DNA of 5,390 bases from Anaerolineaceae bacterium. Lineage in GTDB: Bacteria; Planctomycetota; Phycisphaerae; FEN-1346; JAACEH01. The position numbers were made by a program, and so were the translations under genes. Location: NCBI GenBank assembly GCA_011682595.1, contig JAACEH010000146.1, positions 1 to 5,390 on the forward strand, in the 5' to 3' direction. This document shows positions 1 to 5,390 of the stretch, one piece after another; within the stretch, counting starts at the first letter, position 1; every line of letters begins with the position of its first letter. A model generated the notes under the pieces. That model was not told the origin of the DNA, did not search any database, and worked only from the letters and a program-made list of their open reading frames with translations.

Positions 1-300
1 CGTCGCGACCTGGTGCGGCAGGAATGGGAGAACCCGAACGCCGAGACGGTCGGCACGCTGACCCTGGTTTACGATCACCACGTTCGCGAGTTGGGCAGGC
101 GGCTGGTCGACCTTCAACACCGGCATCACGAAATGGTGGTCTCGGCCACGCACGTTCACCTGACTCACGACTACTGCCTGGAGGTGCTGGTGGTGCGCGG
201 CCGGGCTCGCCAGGTGGCCCGCCTGGCCGACCAGCTCATTGCCGTTCGCGGCGTTCTGCACGGCGAACTGGTGGCCACGACGACGGGAAAGGTTTTCTGA
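1..300 (+). CDS. nikR: Nickel-responsive transcriptional regulator NikR, C-terminal part (5'-truncated by window edge)
   Basis: NikR is a ribbon-helix-helix repressor that binds Ni(II) through a C-terminal ACT-like domain and shuts off nickel-uptake genes. Only this sensing domain and the last residues of the DNA-binding domain are visible. The frame is open from base 1 (RRDLVRQEW, matching the end of the E. coli RHH region, including the residue equivalent to Asp34 at 7-9). A GTG at 13 is in frame but lies inside the protein and is not the start. All four high-affinity nickel ligands are present, equivalent to E. coli His76, His87, His89 and Cys95: His codons at 118-120, 151-153 and 157-159, and Cys at 175-177, in the motifs QHRHH, THVH and HDYC. 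The ending ([17 protein letters not shown]) is typical of the family. It lies 43 nt upstream of nikK, so it probably heads the nickel operon and represses it and itself. Confidence 0.95.
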   Translation, partial: RRDLVRQEWENPNAETVGTLTLVYDHHVRELGRRLVDLQHRHHEMVVSATHVHLTHDYCLEVLVVRGRARQVARLADQLIAVRGVLHGELVATTTGKVF

Positions 301-325
301 TCGGGCTTCAAGCGTCTGGCCGTCC

Positions 326-334
326 GGAGGGAGG
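326..334 (+). promoter_or_regulatory. Ribosome binding site of nikK
   Basis: A strong purine-rich Shine-Dalgarno stretch holds two overlapping GGAGG copies (326-330 and 330-334), 9 nt before the ATG at 344. It decides the nikK start in favour of 344 over the in-frame TTG at 239, which would overlap nikR and place 35 non-signal residues before a good signal peptide. Confidence 0.8.
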
Positions 335-343
335 AAGAGCCGG

Positions 344-1123
344 ATGAAAAAGCTATGGGTTTTTGTTGCAGCGGCACTGGTCCTGTGTCTGGCCACGGCG
401 GCCGGACTGGCCCACTTCCAGGTCTTGATCCCCTCGAGCGACATTGTCGGCCAGGGCGACAGCAAGACGGTTAGGCTGGACATTCTGTTCACGCACCCCA
501 TGGAGCAGGGACCGGTCATGGAGATGGGCAAGCCGCGGCAGTTCGGCGTGCTGATCGGCGGCAAGAAGAGGAAGGACCTGATGGATTCCCTGGTCGAGAA
601 GAAAATCGACGGCAAGACGACCTACACGGCCAGCTACAAGGTGACTCGTCCGGCCGACTACGTGTTTTACATCGAGCCGGCCCCGTACTGGGAAGCGGCC
701 GAAGAAAAGATGATCGTCCACTACACGAAGGTCGTGGTCGACGTGCTGGATGCCGGCGAAGGGTGGGACGCAATGGTCGGCCTGCCGGTGGAGATCGAGC
801 CGCTGGTTCGCCCCTACGGCCTGTGGACGGGAAACGTTTTTCGCGGCATCGTGAAGAAGGGCGGCCAGCCCCTGCCCTGGGCCACGGTCGAGGTGGAGTT
901 CTACAACACCGGCGGCAAGGTCATCCCGCCCGCCGCCCCCTTCGTCACCCAGGTCATCAAGGCCGACGGCCAGGGCGTCTTTTCCTACGTCATGCCGCGA
1001 GCCGGCTGGTGGGGCTTTGCCGCCCTGGTCGATGGTGACGAGAAGATCGAGAACCCCGAGGGCAAGATGGTTGACGTGGAACTCGGCGGACTGATGTGGG
1101 TCAGGACCGTTGACATGAAGTAG
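344..1123 (+). CDS. nikK: NikK: exported DUF4198/COG5266-type accessory protein of the nickel ECF transporter
   Basis: A 259-residue exported protein. The start at 344 gives a standard signal peptide (MKK, hydrophobic core 4-20), with probable cleavage after GLA (residues 21-23), leaving His24 as the mature N-terminus (HFQVLIPS). The rest resembles the DUF4198 / 'periplasmic component of Co/Ni transport' family: beta-rich, with two apparent beta-sandwich lobes (about 24-135 and 145-255). Family-like stretches are LIPSSD (28-33), FTHPME (49-54), YVFYIEPAPYWE (106-117), and a C-terminal segment with PRAGWWGF (218-225). Candidate metal ligands are His24, His51, Met53, Met59, Met61 and His126. 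No lipobox is seen (Cys14 follows LVL) and there is no C-terminal anchor, so it should be soluble outside the cytoplasmic membrane. Its position between nikR and nikM indicates a nickel-delivery role, but the biochemistry of NikK is poorly known and this role is inferred from context. Confidence 0.85.
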   Translation: MKKLWVFVAAALVLCLATAAGLAHFQVLIPSSDIVGQGDSKTVRLDILFTHPMEQGPVMEMGKPRQFGVLIGGKKRKDLMDSLVEKKIDGKTTYTASYKVTRPADYVFYIEPAPYWEAAEEKMIVHYTKVVVDVLDAGEGWDAMVGLPVEIEPLVRPYGLWTGNVFRGIVKKGGQPLPWATVEVEFYNTGGKVIPPAAPFVTQVIKADGQGVFSYVMPRAGWWGFAALVDGDEKIENPEGKMVDVELGGLMWVRTVDMK

Positions 1124-1171
1124 TGACTTATCGGGCGGTTCGCGGGAACGGCCGCAAGAGAGAGGCGGGCT

Positions 1172-1813
1172 ATGCACATTGCGGATGGCATTCTGTCGGG
1201 GCCGGTCCTGTTGGGCGGCGCAGCCCTGGCGGCCGGCGGCGTGACGCTGGGCCTGCGCAAGTTGGACTACGAGCGCGTACCGCAGGTGGCGGTTCTGTCG
1301 TCGGTATTCTTTGTGGCCTCGTTGATTCACGCCCCGGTTGGCCCGGCCAGCATGCACCTGGTGCTGAACGGCCTGACAGGTCTGATCCTGGGTTGGGCAG
1401 CCTTTCCGGCCATCCTGGTGGCCCTCTTTCTTCAGGCCATCCTGTTCGGTCACGGCGGGCTGACGGTGCTGGGGGTCAACACCCTGAACATGGCCCTGCC
1501 GGCGGTGGCCTGTTACTACCTTTTCAGAAGGTCGGCCCGCCGGGCGAAGAGCGCCGCGGGAGCTTTCGGTTGCGGGGCGGCCGCCGGCGGGGTGGCCATT
1601 GCTCTGGGTGCGCTGATGACGGCCCTCGCCCTTCTGGCCTCGGGAGAGGAGTTCAAGGGCCCGGCCATAGGCATGGCCGGTGCGTACCTGCCCTTGGTCT
1701 TCATCGAGGGGCTGCTCACCGGCTCGATTGTAGTGTTTCTTCGCAGGGTTCGCCCCGAGCTGCTCGATACGCCCCTTGCCGGACAGATGATAGAGGAGGT
1801 GGCTGATGCCTAA
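1172..1813 (+). CDS. nikM: NikM/CbiM-family S component: nickel-binding membrane protein of the ECF transporter
   Basis: A 213-residue membrane protein that recognises the metal and carries it across the membrane in the ECF complex. The start at 1172 is fixed by the family hallmark N-terminus MHIADG. In the solved NikM2 structure, nickel is bound by the N-terminal amine, His2 and a further His; here these are Met1, His2 and His62 (in PASMHLVLNG). Other conserved motifs are LIHAPVGP (51-58) and LFGHGGLTVLGVNTLNM (91-107). Hydrophobic segments lie at about 8-28, 37-56, 65-92, 96-118, 131-157 and 166-191. A GAGAGAGG site at 1158-1165 sits 6 nt before the ATG. The gene overlaps nikL by 8 nt. No NikN/CbiN domain is fused at the C-terminus, which ends in the cytoplasm-like tail PLAGQMIEEVADA. 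Sequence alone does not separate Ni from Co, but NikR, NikK and NikL next to it argue for nickel. Confidence 0.94.
   Translation: MHIADGILSGPVLLGGAALAAGGVTLGLRKLDYERVPQVAVLSSVFFVASLIHAPVGPASMHLVLNGLTGLILGWAAFPAILVALFLQAILFGHGGLTVLGVNTLNMALPAVACYYLFRRSARRAKSAAGAFGCGAAAGGVAIALGALMTALALLASGEEFKGPAIGMAGAYLPLVFIEGLLTGSIVVFLRRVRPELLDTPLAGQMIEEVADA
1793..1800 (+). promoter_or_regulatory. Ribosome binding site of nikL, inside the nikM coding end
   Basis: GAGGAGGT lies 5 nt before the nikL ATG at 1806 and within the last codons of nikM. A near-perfect site here, plus the 8-nt gene overlap, suggests translational coupling with strong independent initiation. Confidence 0.75.
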
Positions 1814-2465
1814 GGAGCGACTGGGATTCAAGCGTTGTGCCGAAACCGCCCTGTTGTCGCTGCTGGCTCTGGCGGCGCTATCTGCCGGCGGCAAGCAAGC
1901 CCTGGCCCACCGCGTGAACATCTACGCCTGGAGCGAGGCCGGGTCCGCGATCAGGGGCGAAGCCTATTTCCCGGGAGGCGGCAAAGCGAAGAACGCCACC
2001 GTGGAAGTGTTCGCTCCGGGGGGGCGGAAGCTCGGCGAAACCAAGACTGACGACGCGGGCCAGTTCACCTTCCAGGCCCGCTACCGGTGCGACCACAAGT
2101 TTGTAGCCAACCTCGGCGACGGCCACGGGGCCACCTATGTGCTGAAAGCCGACGAGTTGCCCGCTGCGCTGCCGGCCCTTTCCGGCACGACGACCGCCGC
2201 CGAGGGCGCGGAGCCGCAGCCGAAGCCTGTCGGTCCCCAGCGCGCCGCCGCGGCGGTGCCCGAAGCACCGCCATCGGAGGTCCAGCGTCTGGTCGAGCAG
2301 GCCGTCAGCAGGCAAGTGGTGCCCCTGCGTCGGCAGATCAGGACCTACGAGGAGAAGGTGCGCTTTCGGGACATCCTGGGCGGCATCGGCTACATCGTCG
2401 GCCTGGCGGGGATCGTGTTCTACTTCAAGGCTGCCGCGAAGGCCGGAACAAAGCGAAAGCAATAG
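1806..2465 (+). CDS. nikL: NikL: exported, C-terminally membrane-anchored accessory protein of the nickel ECF transporter
   Basis: A 219-residue protein matching the NikL type of accessory subunit. Visible parts in order: a signal peptide (about 1-34, hydrophobic core 14-26, ending QALA); a small beta-rich Ig/carboxypeptidase-regulatory-like domain (35-115; HRVNIYAW, GQFTF, GHGATYVL); a disordered Ala/Pro-rich linker (about 119-157); an amphipathic, probably coiled-coil stalk (158-188; EVQRLVEQAV through EEKVRFRD); one transmembrane helix (about 190-207; ILGGIGYIVGLAGIVFYF); and a short basic tail (KAAAKAGTKRKQ), which places the C-terminus in the cytoplasm. Predicted cleavage after ALA leaves His35 as the mature N-terminus. 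Other possible metal ligands are His97 and His107. NikL is thought to substitute for NikN/CbiN, the small membrane subunit that helps load NikM. Its place between nikM and nikQ, with an 8-nt overlap, fits this. The exact mechanism is inferred. Confidence 0.85.
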   Translation: MPKERLGFKRCAETALLSLLALAALSAGGKQALAHRVNIYAWSEAGSAIRGEAYFPGGGKAKNATVEVFAPGGRKLGETKTDDAGQFTFQARYRCDHKFVANLGDGHGATYVLKADELPAALPALSGTTTAAEGAEPQPKPVGPQRAAAAVPEAPPSEVQRLVEQAVSRQVVPLRRQIRTYEEKVRFRDILGGIGYIVGLAGIVFYFKAAAKAGTKRKQ

Positions 2466-2474
2466 GGCGAAGCG

Positions 2475-3224
2475 ATGGTCTGCGAAACCTATTTCAAGGG
2501 CGAGTCGTTCATGCACCGGCTCGATCCGCGGGTCAAGCTGGTCGCCGCAGGCGCCTTCTGCATGGTTCTCGCCCTGAGCCACCGCGCGGAGGTCCTGGTG
2601 GCCGGGCTGGTCCTGGGCATTGGCCTGGCCCTGGTGGCCCGTCTGCCGCCGGCGAACCTCCTGAAGCGTATGGCGGCGGTCAACGCGTTCGTCCTGATGA
2701 CCGCCCTGCTGTTGCCCTGGACGACACCGGGCAGGTCGCTGCTGGAGGTCGGGCCCTTGGCCTTCAGCGTGGAGGGCCTGGCCATGGCGGGCCTGATCGC
2801 CCTGAAGAGCAACGCTATCGTCCTGGCGGTGACCGCCCTGTTGAGCACCGTGGAGATCACCCGCCTGGGCCACGCACTGGTTCACCTCAAAGTGCCCGAG
2901 AAGCTGGCCCACCTGCTGCTCTTCTCGGTTCGCTACATTGACCTGCTGCACCACGAGTACCGGCGACTGGCCACGGCGATGAAGGTTCGCTCTTTTCGCC
3001 CGCGGATGAACCTGCACACCTATCAATCGCTGGGCAACCTGGTCGGCATGCTGCTGGTCAGGAGCTTCGACCGCTCGCAGCGGATCATGGCGGCCATGAA
3101 GTGCCGCGGCTTTCGCGGGCGGTTCTACGTGCTCGACCATTTTTCGATCCGGCGGCAGGACATCGCCTTTGCCGTCGGCTCGCTGATGATCGTTGCGACT
3201 CTTATTGTCATGGAGTGGTTATGA
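2475..3224 (+). CDS. nikQ: NikQ/CbiQ-family ECF transporter T component (EcfT-like transmembrane protein)
   Basis: A 249-residue integral membrane protein that couples the S component NikM to ATP hydrolysis by NikO. The N-terminal motif HRLDPRVKL (14-22) is the usual CbiQ/EcfT opening; starting at 2475 keeps the preceding segment CETYFKGESFM, as in family members, whereas the ATG at 2511 would remove it. Hydrophobic segments lie at about 20-56 (two), 66-82, 100-126 and 228-247. The cytoplasmic coupling helices carry both T-component signatures: A-x3-R-S (Ala168-Arg172-Ser173, AMKVRS) and A-x3-R-G (Ala207-Arg211-Gly212, AMKCRG), which insert into the ATPase grooves. It begins 9 nt after nikL and overlaps nikO by 4 nt (ATGA). 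The Shine-Dalgarno is weak, so translation may depend on nikL. Membership of the ECF T family is very secure; the nickel assignment rests on neighbours. Confidence 0.93.
   Translation: MVCETYFKGESFMHRLDPRVKLVAAGAFCMVLALSHRAEVLVAGLVLGIGLALVARLPPANLLKRMAAVNAFVLMTALLLPWTTPGRSLLEVGPLAFSVEGLAMAGLIALKSNAIVLAVTALLSTVEITRLGHALVHLKVPEKLAHLLLFSVRYIDLLHHEYRRLATAMKVRSFRPRMNLHTYQSLGNLVGMLLVRSFDRSQRIMAAMKCRGFRGRFYVLDHFSIRRQDIAFAVGSLMIVATLIVMEWL
3212..3215 (+). promoter_or_regulatory. Ribosome binding site of nikO within nikQ
   Basis: GGAG lies 5 nt before the ATG at 3221. Together with the ATGA overlap it selects this start over the in-frame upstream start at 3101, which would add 40 residues unlike any ATPase N-terminus. 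Confidence 0.6.
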
Positions 3225-3901
3225 CCGGCGAGTTGATTCGACTGGACGATCTGAGTTTCTCTTACGGCAACGGCCGCCCGGTCCTGTCGGGAGTTGGTCT
3301 GCAGGTGCGTCGGGGCGACCGTCTGGCCCTGCTCGGCCCGACCGGCAGCGGCAAGACCACCCTGCTGCACCTGATGGTGGGCCTGTTGCATCCCACCGGC
3401 GGCAGGATCGAGATTTTCGGCCGCAGGCGACAGGAGGAGGCGGACTTCGTCGACGTCCGGACTCGGGTGGGGCTGTTGTTCCAGGATGCCGAGGATCAGC
3501 TCTTCTGCCCGACGGTGGCCGAGGACGTGGCCTTCGGGCCGCTGAACCTGGGCAAGAGCAGGGAACAGGCCATGGCCATTGTCGGCCGGACGCTGGCCTC
3601 GTTGGGCCTGGCCGGTTACCAGGAGCGGATCACCTACCGTCTCTCCGGCGGCGAGAAGCGGCTGGTCTCCCTGGCGGCGGTGCTGGCCATGGAGCCCGAG
3701 GTGCTGCTGCTGGACGAGCCGGCCACCGGCCTGGACGAGCGGATGGTCGAGCGGCTGGTCGCGATCCTCAACCGGCTGTCGCAGACCATGGTCATCATCT
3801 CTCACGATCGCAAGTTCCTGGACCGGGTGACCGACCAGGCCCTGCGATTATGCGAAGGGCGATTGGAGCCATGCGATCCGGCCCTTGCTCGGTCGTCGTA
3901 A
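3221..3901 (+). CDS. nikO: NikO/CbiO-family ECF transporter ATP-binding protein
   Basis: A 226-residue ABC ATPase that powers the nickel ECF transporter from the cytoplasmic side. All nucleotide-binding motifs are intact: A-loop Tyr15 (FSYGNG), Walker A GPTGSGKTT (39-47), Q-loop Gln88 within LLFQDAEDQLFCPTV (85-99; the xDQLF extension is typical of CbiO/EcfA), signature LSGGE (141-145), Walker B VLLLDEP (161-167) with Glu166 as the catalytic base, D-loop TGLDE (169-173), and switch His195 (ISHD). It ends shortly after the ATPase core (LRLCEGRL, then ALARSS) and so lacks most of the 40-50-residue C-terminal extension seen in longer CbiO/EcfA proteins. The start forms an ATGA overlap with nikQ. 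Only one ATPase gene is present, so a homodimer is expected. It is the last gene of the operon. Confidence 0.95.
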   Translation: MTGELIRLDDLSFSYGNGRPVLSGVGLQVRRGDRLALLGPTGSGKTTLLHLMVGLLHPTGGRIEIFGRRRQEEADFVDVRTRVGLLFQDAEDQLFCPTVAEDVAFGPLNLGKSREQAMAIVGRTLASLGLAGYQERITYRLSGGEKRLVSLAAVLAMEPEVLLLDEPATGLDERMVERLVAILNRLSQTMVIISHDRKFLDRVTDQALRLCEGRLEPCDPALARSS

Positions 3902-3933
3902 CTCACTTTAGCGCCACCGCGGAATAGATCATA

Positions 3934-3950
3934 CTTGTGAAACTCACGAG
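3934..3950. other. Weak hairpin in the convergent gap between nikO and the PHP gene
   Basis: The 64-nt gap 3902-3965 separates two convergent genes. A 7-bp stem (3934-3940 with 3944-3950, including one G-T wobble) closes an AAC loop. No T-run follows on either strand, so a classical Rho-independent terminator is not supported; transcription may end by another route. Nothing else recognisable is in the gap. Confidence 0.25.
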
Positions 3951-3965
3951 GCAAGGCCGACGGAC

Positions 3966-5390
3966 TCAACTCCGCGCGTTTTCGTTGGCTCGCCGCTGCA
4001 GTTGTTCGAGGAATTCCTCCAGCGGCATCTGAGGGTGCAGGTTGCCGCGGCGAAACTGCGGGCGGGAATCCAGGACGCCGAAACCCAGTGTGATTTCTCC
4101 GGTCTCCAGGCCTGGCCCCAGGACGTGAAAGTCGGATGAATGCGATGCCGCCAGCAACGGCTTGCCCCGGCGGGTAGGTTTCTGAGCGAGCGAAGCGTTG
4201 TACTGATCGACGATTTCCTTCCAGTAACGAATGTCGTCTTCGGTGTCGCGGGAACAGGCAACTTCAATGCCGTCGAGGTCGCCTTGGCGAGCCAGTTCCA
4301 TAATCAGTTTGGCCGCGGCGCCCAGCGATTTTTTCCCCTTGGTGACCAGTTCCTTGGGGTGGGCCAGAATGGTCGCCACCGGCACGCCGGCCCGGGCCAC
4401 ACTTCGCAAGATCGAAAAGTCTTCGGCCAGCAGGTCGGGCGGCGGCTTGGCTGTCTTCTTTCCGGACGGTTTGCTCTTCATGCCATAGGACCGAAGGAAC
4501 CGCGTTACGACTTTCGTGTTGAAGGTTCGCGGGTCGTGTATCTTCAGCTTGTCGCGCTGGGCCGCCGTGAGACGCTCCAGAGCCAACACGCAGAGCGTGC
4601 CGGGGAAGTACGGTTTCCGACCACCGAACCAGCGATCGTACTCGGCCAGGGTAACCAAGTCCTCGGCGGCGACCTTTTGCCGGCCAAGCCAGGCATTGAC
4701 ATAATCGAGGCAGGCCAGGCTCTTGTCGTGAATCTGGGACTGCCGGCGGCCCAGCACCCGGCGAAAGCGCGACGACTTGCTCGATTGAAGGTAGCTGAAC
4801 AGTTTGCCGGCGTCGGGGAAATAGGCCAGAATCTCCAGACCCGGCTGCTGGGTTGAAAGCTCCAGGCCGCACACCACGCGAACCCCTATCAGCATGCCTT
4901 CGCGAAAGGCTTCGCGGCATCCGCTGACGCTGTCGTGATCGGTGATGCTGATGGTCCTCAGTCCCATGACACGAGCCAGCCAGGGAAGCTTGCGGGCCGG
5001 AATCTTGCCGTCCGAAGCGCTGGAGTGCAGGTGCAGATCGCCGCCAATAGACAGGTCCGTGACTTGTATCACCCGATTCTGGGGAACGTTCCTGGCGGCC
5101 AGTAGCTCGCTGAACTGGTGGAACGACTCGGCCGCCTCCAGTGCATCGCGCACCTGATAGAGGACCGTCTCCAGTTGCCGGTAGGCCTCCGGCGAAGCGG
5201 CCGGGGCCGGACGTGCATCCGTCCGCAAGGCCTGGGTTGCCGCCGTGGCATTGCCCCCGCGGGAAACGGACGCATTTCTGCTGCTCTTGCGGCCAGAGGT
5301 CGTTGTCCGCCGGGCGGCAGACCCGCCCGGAGCTTTCGCTGCGGAACAACCGCTTCGAGTTGACCTCTTGGGTGGCTTCTTGGGTGGCTT
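3966..5390 (-). CDS. PHP-domain metallophosphoesterase, TrpH/YciV (RNase AM)-like, with basic N-terminal tail (5' end beyond window)
   Basis: The frame is open from the right edge to the TGA at 3966-3968. A TTG at 5228 gives a 420-residue protein, but it has no good ribosome site. The 54 codons upstream are stop-free, contain no ATG, GTG or TTG, and encode a Lys/Arg/Pro/Ser/Ala-rich tail beginning KPPKKPPKR, so the gene probably starts outside. Numbering from the TTG, PHP metal ligands are all visible: DLHLH (His66, His68), SASDG (Asp73), ITDHDS (Asp97, His98), GLELS (Glu123), LAHP (His290), GIEVA (Glu322) and HSSDFH (Asp366, His368). The 124-289 insert includes FNTKVVTRFLRSYG, comparable to the helical insert of E. 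coli YciV, plus a basic linker (251-264). Such enzymes use three metals to cleave phosphoesters, for example small RNAs or nucleotides. The substrate is not deducible here. It converges on the nickel operon and is probably unrelated to it. Confidence 0.88.
   Translation of the reverse strand, partial: KPPKKPPKRSTRSGCSAAKAPGGSAARRTTTSGRKSSRNASVSRGGNATAATQALRTDARPAPAASPEAYRQLETVLYQVRDALEAAESFHQFSELLAARNVPQNRVIQVTDLSIGGDLHLHSSASDGKIPARKLPWLARVMGLRTISITDHDSVSGCREAFREGMLIGVRVVCGLELSTQQPGLEILAYFPDAGKLFSYLQSSKSSRFRRVLGRRQSQIHDKSLACLDYVNAWLGRQKVAAEDLVTLAEYDRWFGGRKPYFPGTLCVLALERLTAAQRDKLKIHDPRTFNTKVVTRFLRSYGMKSKPSGKKTAKPPPDLLAEDFSILRSVARAGVPVATILAHPKELVTKGKKSLGAAAKLIMELARQGDLDGIEVACSRDTEDDIRYWKEIVDQYNASLAQKPTRRGKPLLAASHSSDFHVLGPGLETGEITLGFGVLDSRPQFRRGNLHPQMPLEEFLEQLQRRANENARS
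5367..5390 (-). repeat. Exact 12-bp tandem repeat (two copies) encoding KPPK-KPPK
   Basis: Two identical 12-bp units (5367-5378 and 5379-5390, CTTGGGTGGCTT on the + strand) abut each other and reach the window edge. In the PHP gene frame each unit encodes Lys-Pro-Pro-Lys. More copies could follow outside. The unit length is a multiple of three, so copy-number change would keep the frame. Confidence 0.7.

Noticed and set aside
1124..1171. Possible structured element in the 48-nt nikK-nikM gap
   Set aside because: Only a 4-bp GTTC/GAAC pairing is visible with no T-run and no riboswitch-like features; too weak to call an attenuator or regulatory RNA.
1123..1806. 227-residue + strand open frame overlapping nikM
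   Set aside because: It is a shifted frame of nikM with Gly/Arg-rich composition and no hydrophobic segments, while the nikM frame has the MHIADG start and membrane helices.
353..1921. 522-residue open frame on the - strand across nikK, nikM and the start of nikL
   Set aside because: It lies opposite three well-supported genes, has low-complexity Gln/Arg/His-rich content and no recognisable domain. It is an expected by-product of GC-rich codon use.
1878..3140. 420-residue open frame on the - strand across nikL and nikQ
   Set aside because: Same reasoning: antisense to secure genes, Gln/His/Arg-rich composition, no family features.
3929..3934. TCATAC, identical to one half of the E. coli NikR operator
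   Set aside because: The partner half GTATGA is not found at the required spacing on either side, and the site is downstream of the operon between convergent genes, so chance is the better explanation.
4264..5349. 361-residue open frame on the - strand in a second frame through the PHP gene
   Set aside because: The PHP frame carries all catalytic motifs; this one has none and is Pro/Arg/Gly-rich, so it is a shadow.

Overview
The window is high-GC bacterial DNA. It carries a nearly complete nickel-uptake operon on the + strand (positions 1-3901), followed by a convergent PHP-domain phosphoesterase gene on the - strand (3966 to the right edge). Codons strongly favour G/C at the third position, which also creates many long meaningless antisense and shifted open frames. 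The gene set (NikR plus an ECF nickel transporter with the accessory proteins NikK and NikL) is known from deltaproteobacteria and other mostly anaerobic, nickel-enzyme-rich lineages. A lysine/proline-rich extension on the PHP protein would also fit a planctomycete-like genome. The phylum cannot be fixed from this sequence alone.

Operon, left to right: the 3' part of nikR (nickel-sensing repressor; its DNA-binding domain lies off the left edge); nikK (exported DUF4198/COG5266-type protein); nikM (CbiM/NikM substrate-binding membrane protein, starting MHIADG); nikL (exported protein with a C-terminal membrane anchor); nikQ (ECF T-component); nikO (ECF ATPase). All genes run the same way with gaps of 9-48 nt or overlaps (8 nt nikM/nikL, 4 nt nikQ/nikO), so they are probably co-transcribed. 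No NikN/CbiN gene is present; NikK plus NikL appear to take its place, as in the recognised NikMKLQO variant.

Working model: NikK and NikL act outside the membrane. NikM binds Ni(II) with its own N-terminus and His residues, NikQ couples NikM to the NikO ATPase, and NikR senses cytoplasmic nickel and represses the operon. The NikR operator and promoter would lie left of the window.

The - strand gene encodes a PHP (polymerase and histidinol phosphatase) metallophosphoesterase of the TrpH/YciV (RNase AM) type with all expected metal ligands. Its frame stays open to the right edge and encodes a basic, low-complexity N-terminal tail. Nothing here is clearly a new system. The most interesting points are the predicted N-terminal histidines on both mature NikK and mature NikL, which parallel the N-terminal nickel site of NikM, and the basic tail of the PHP protein.
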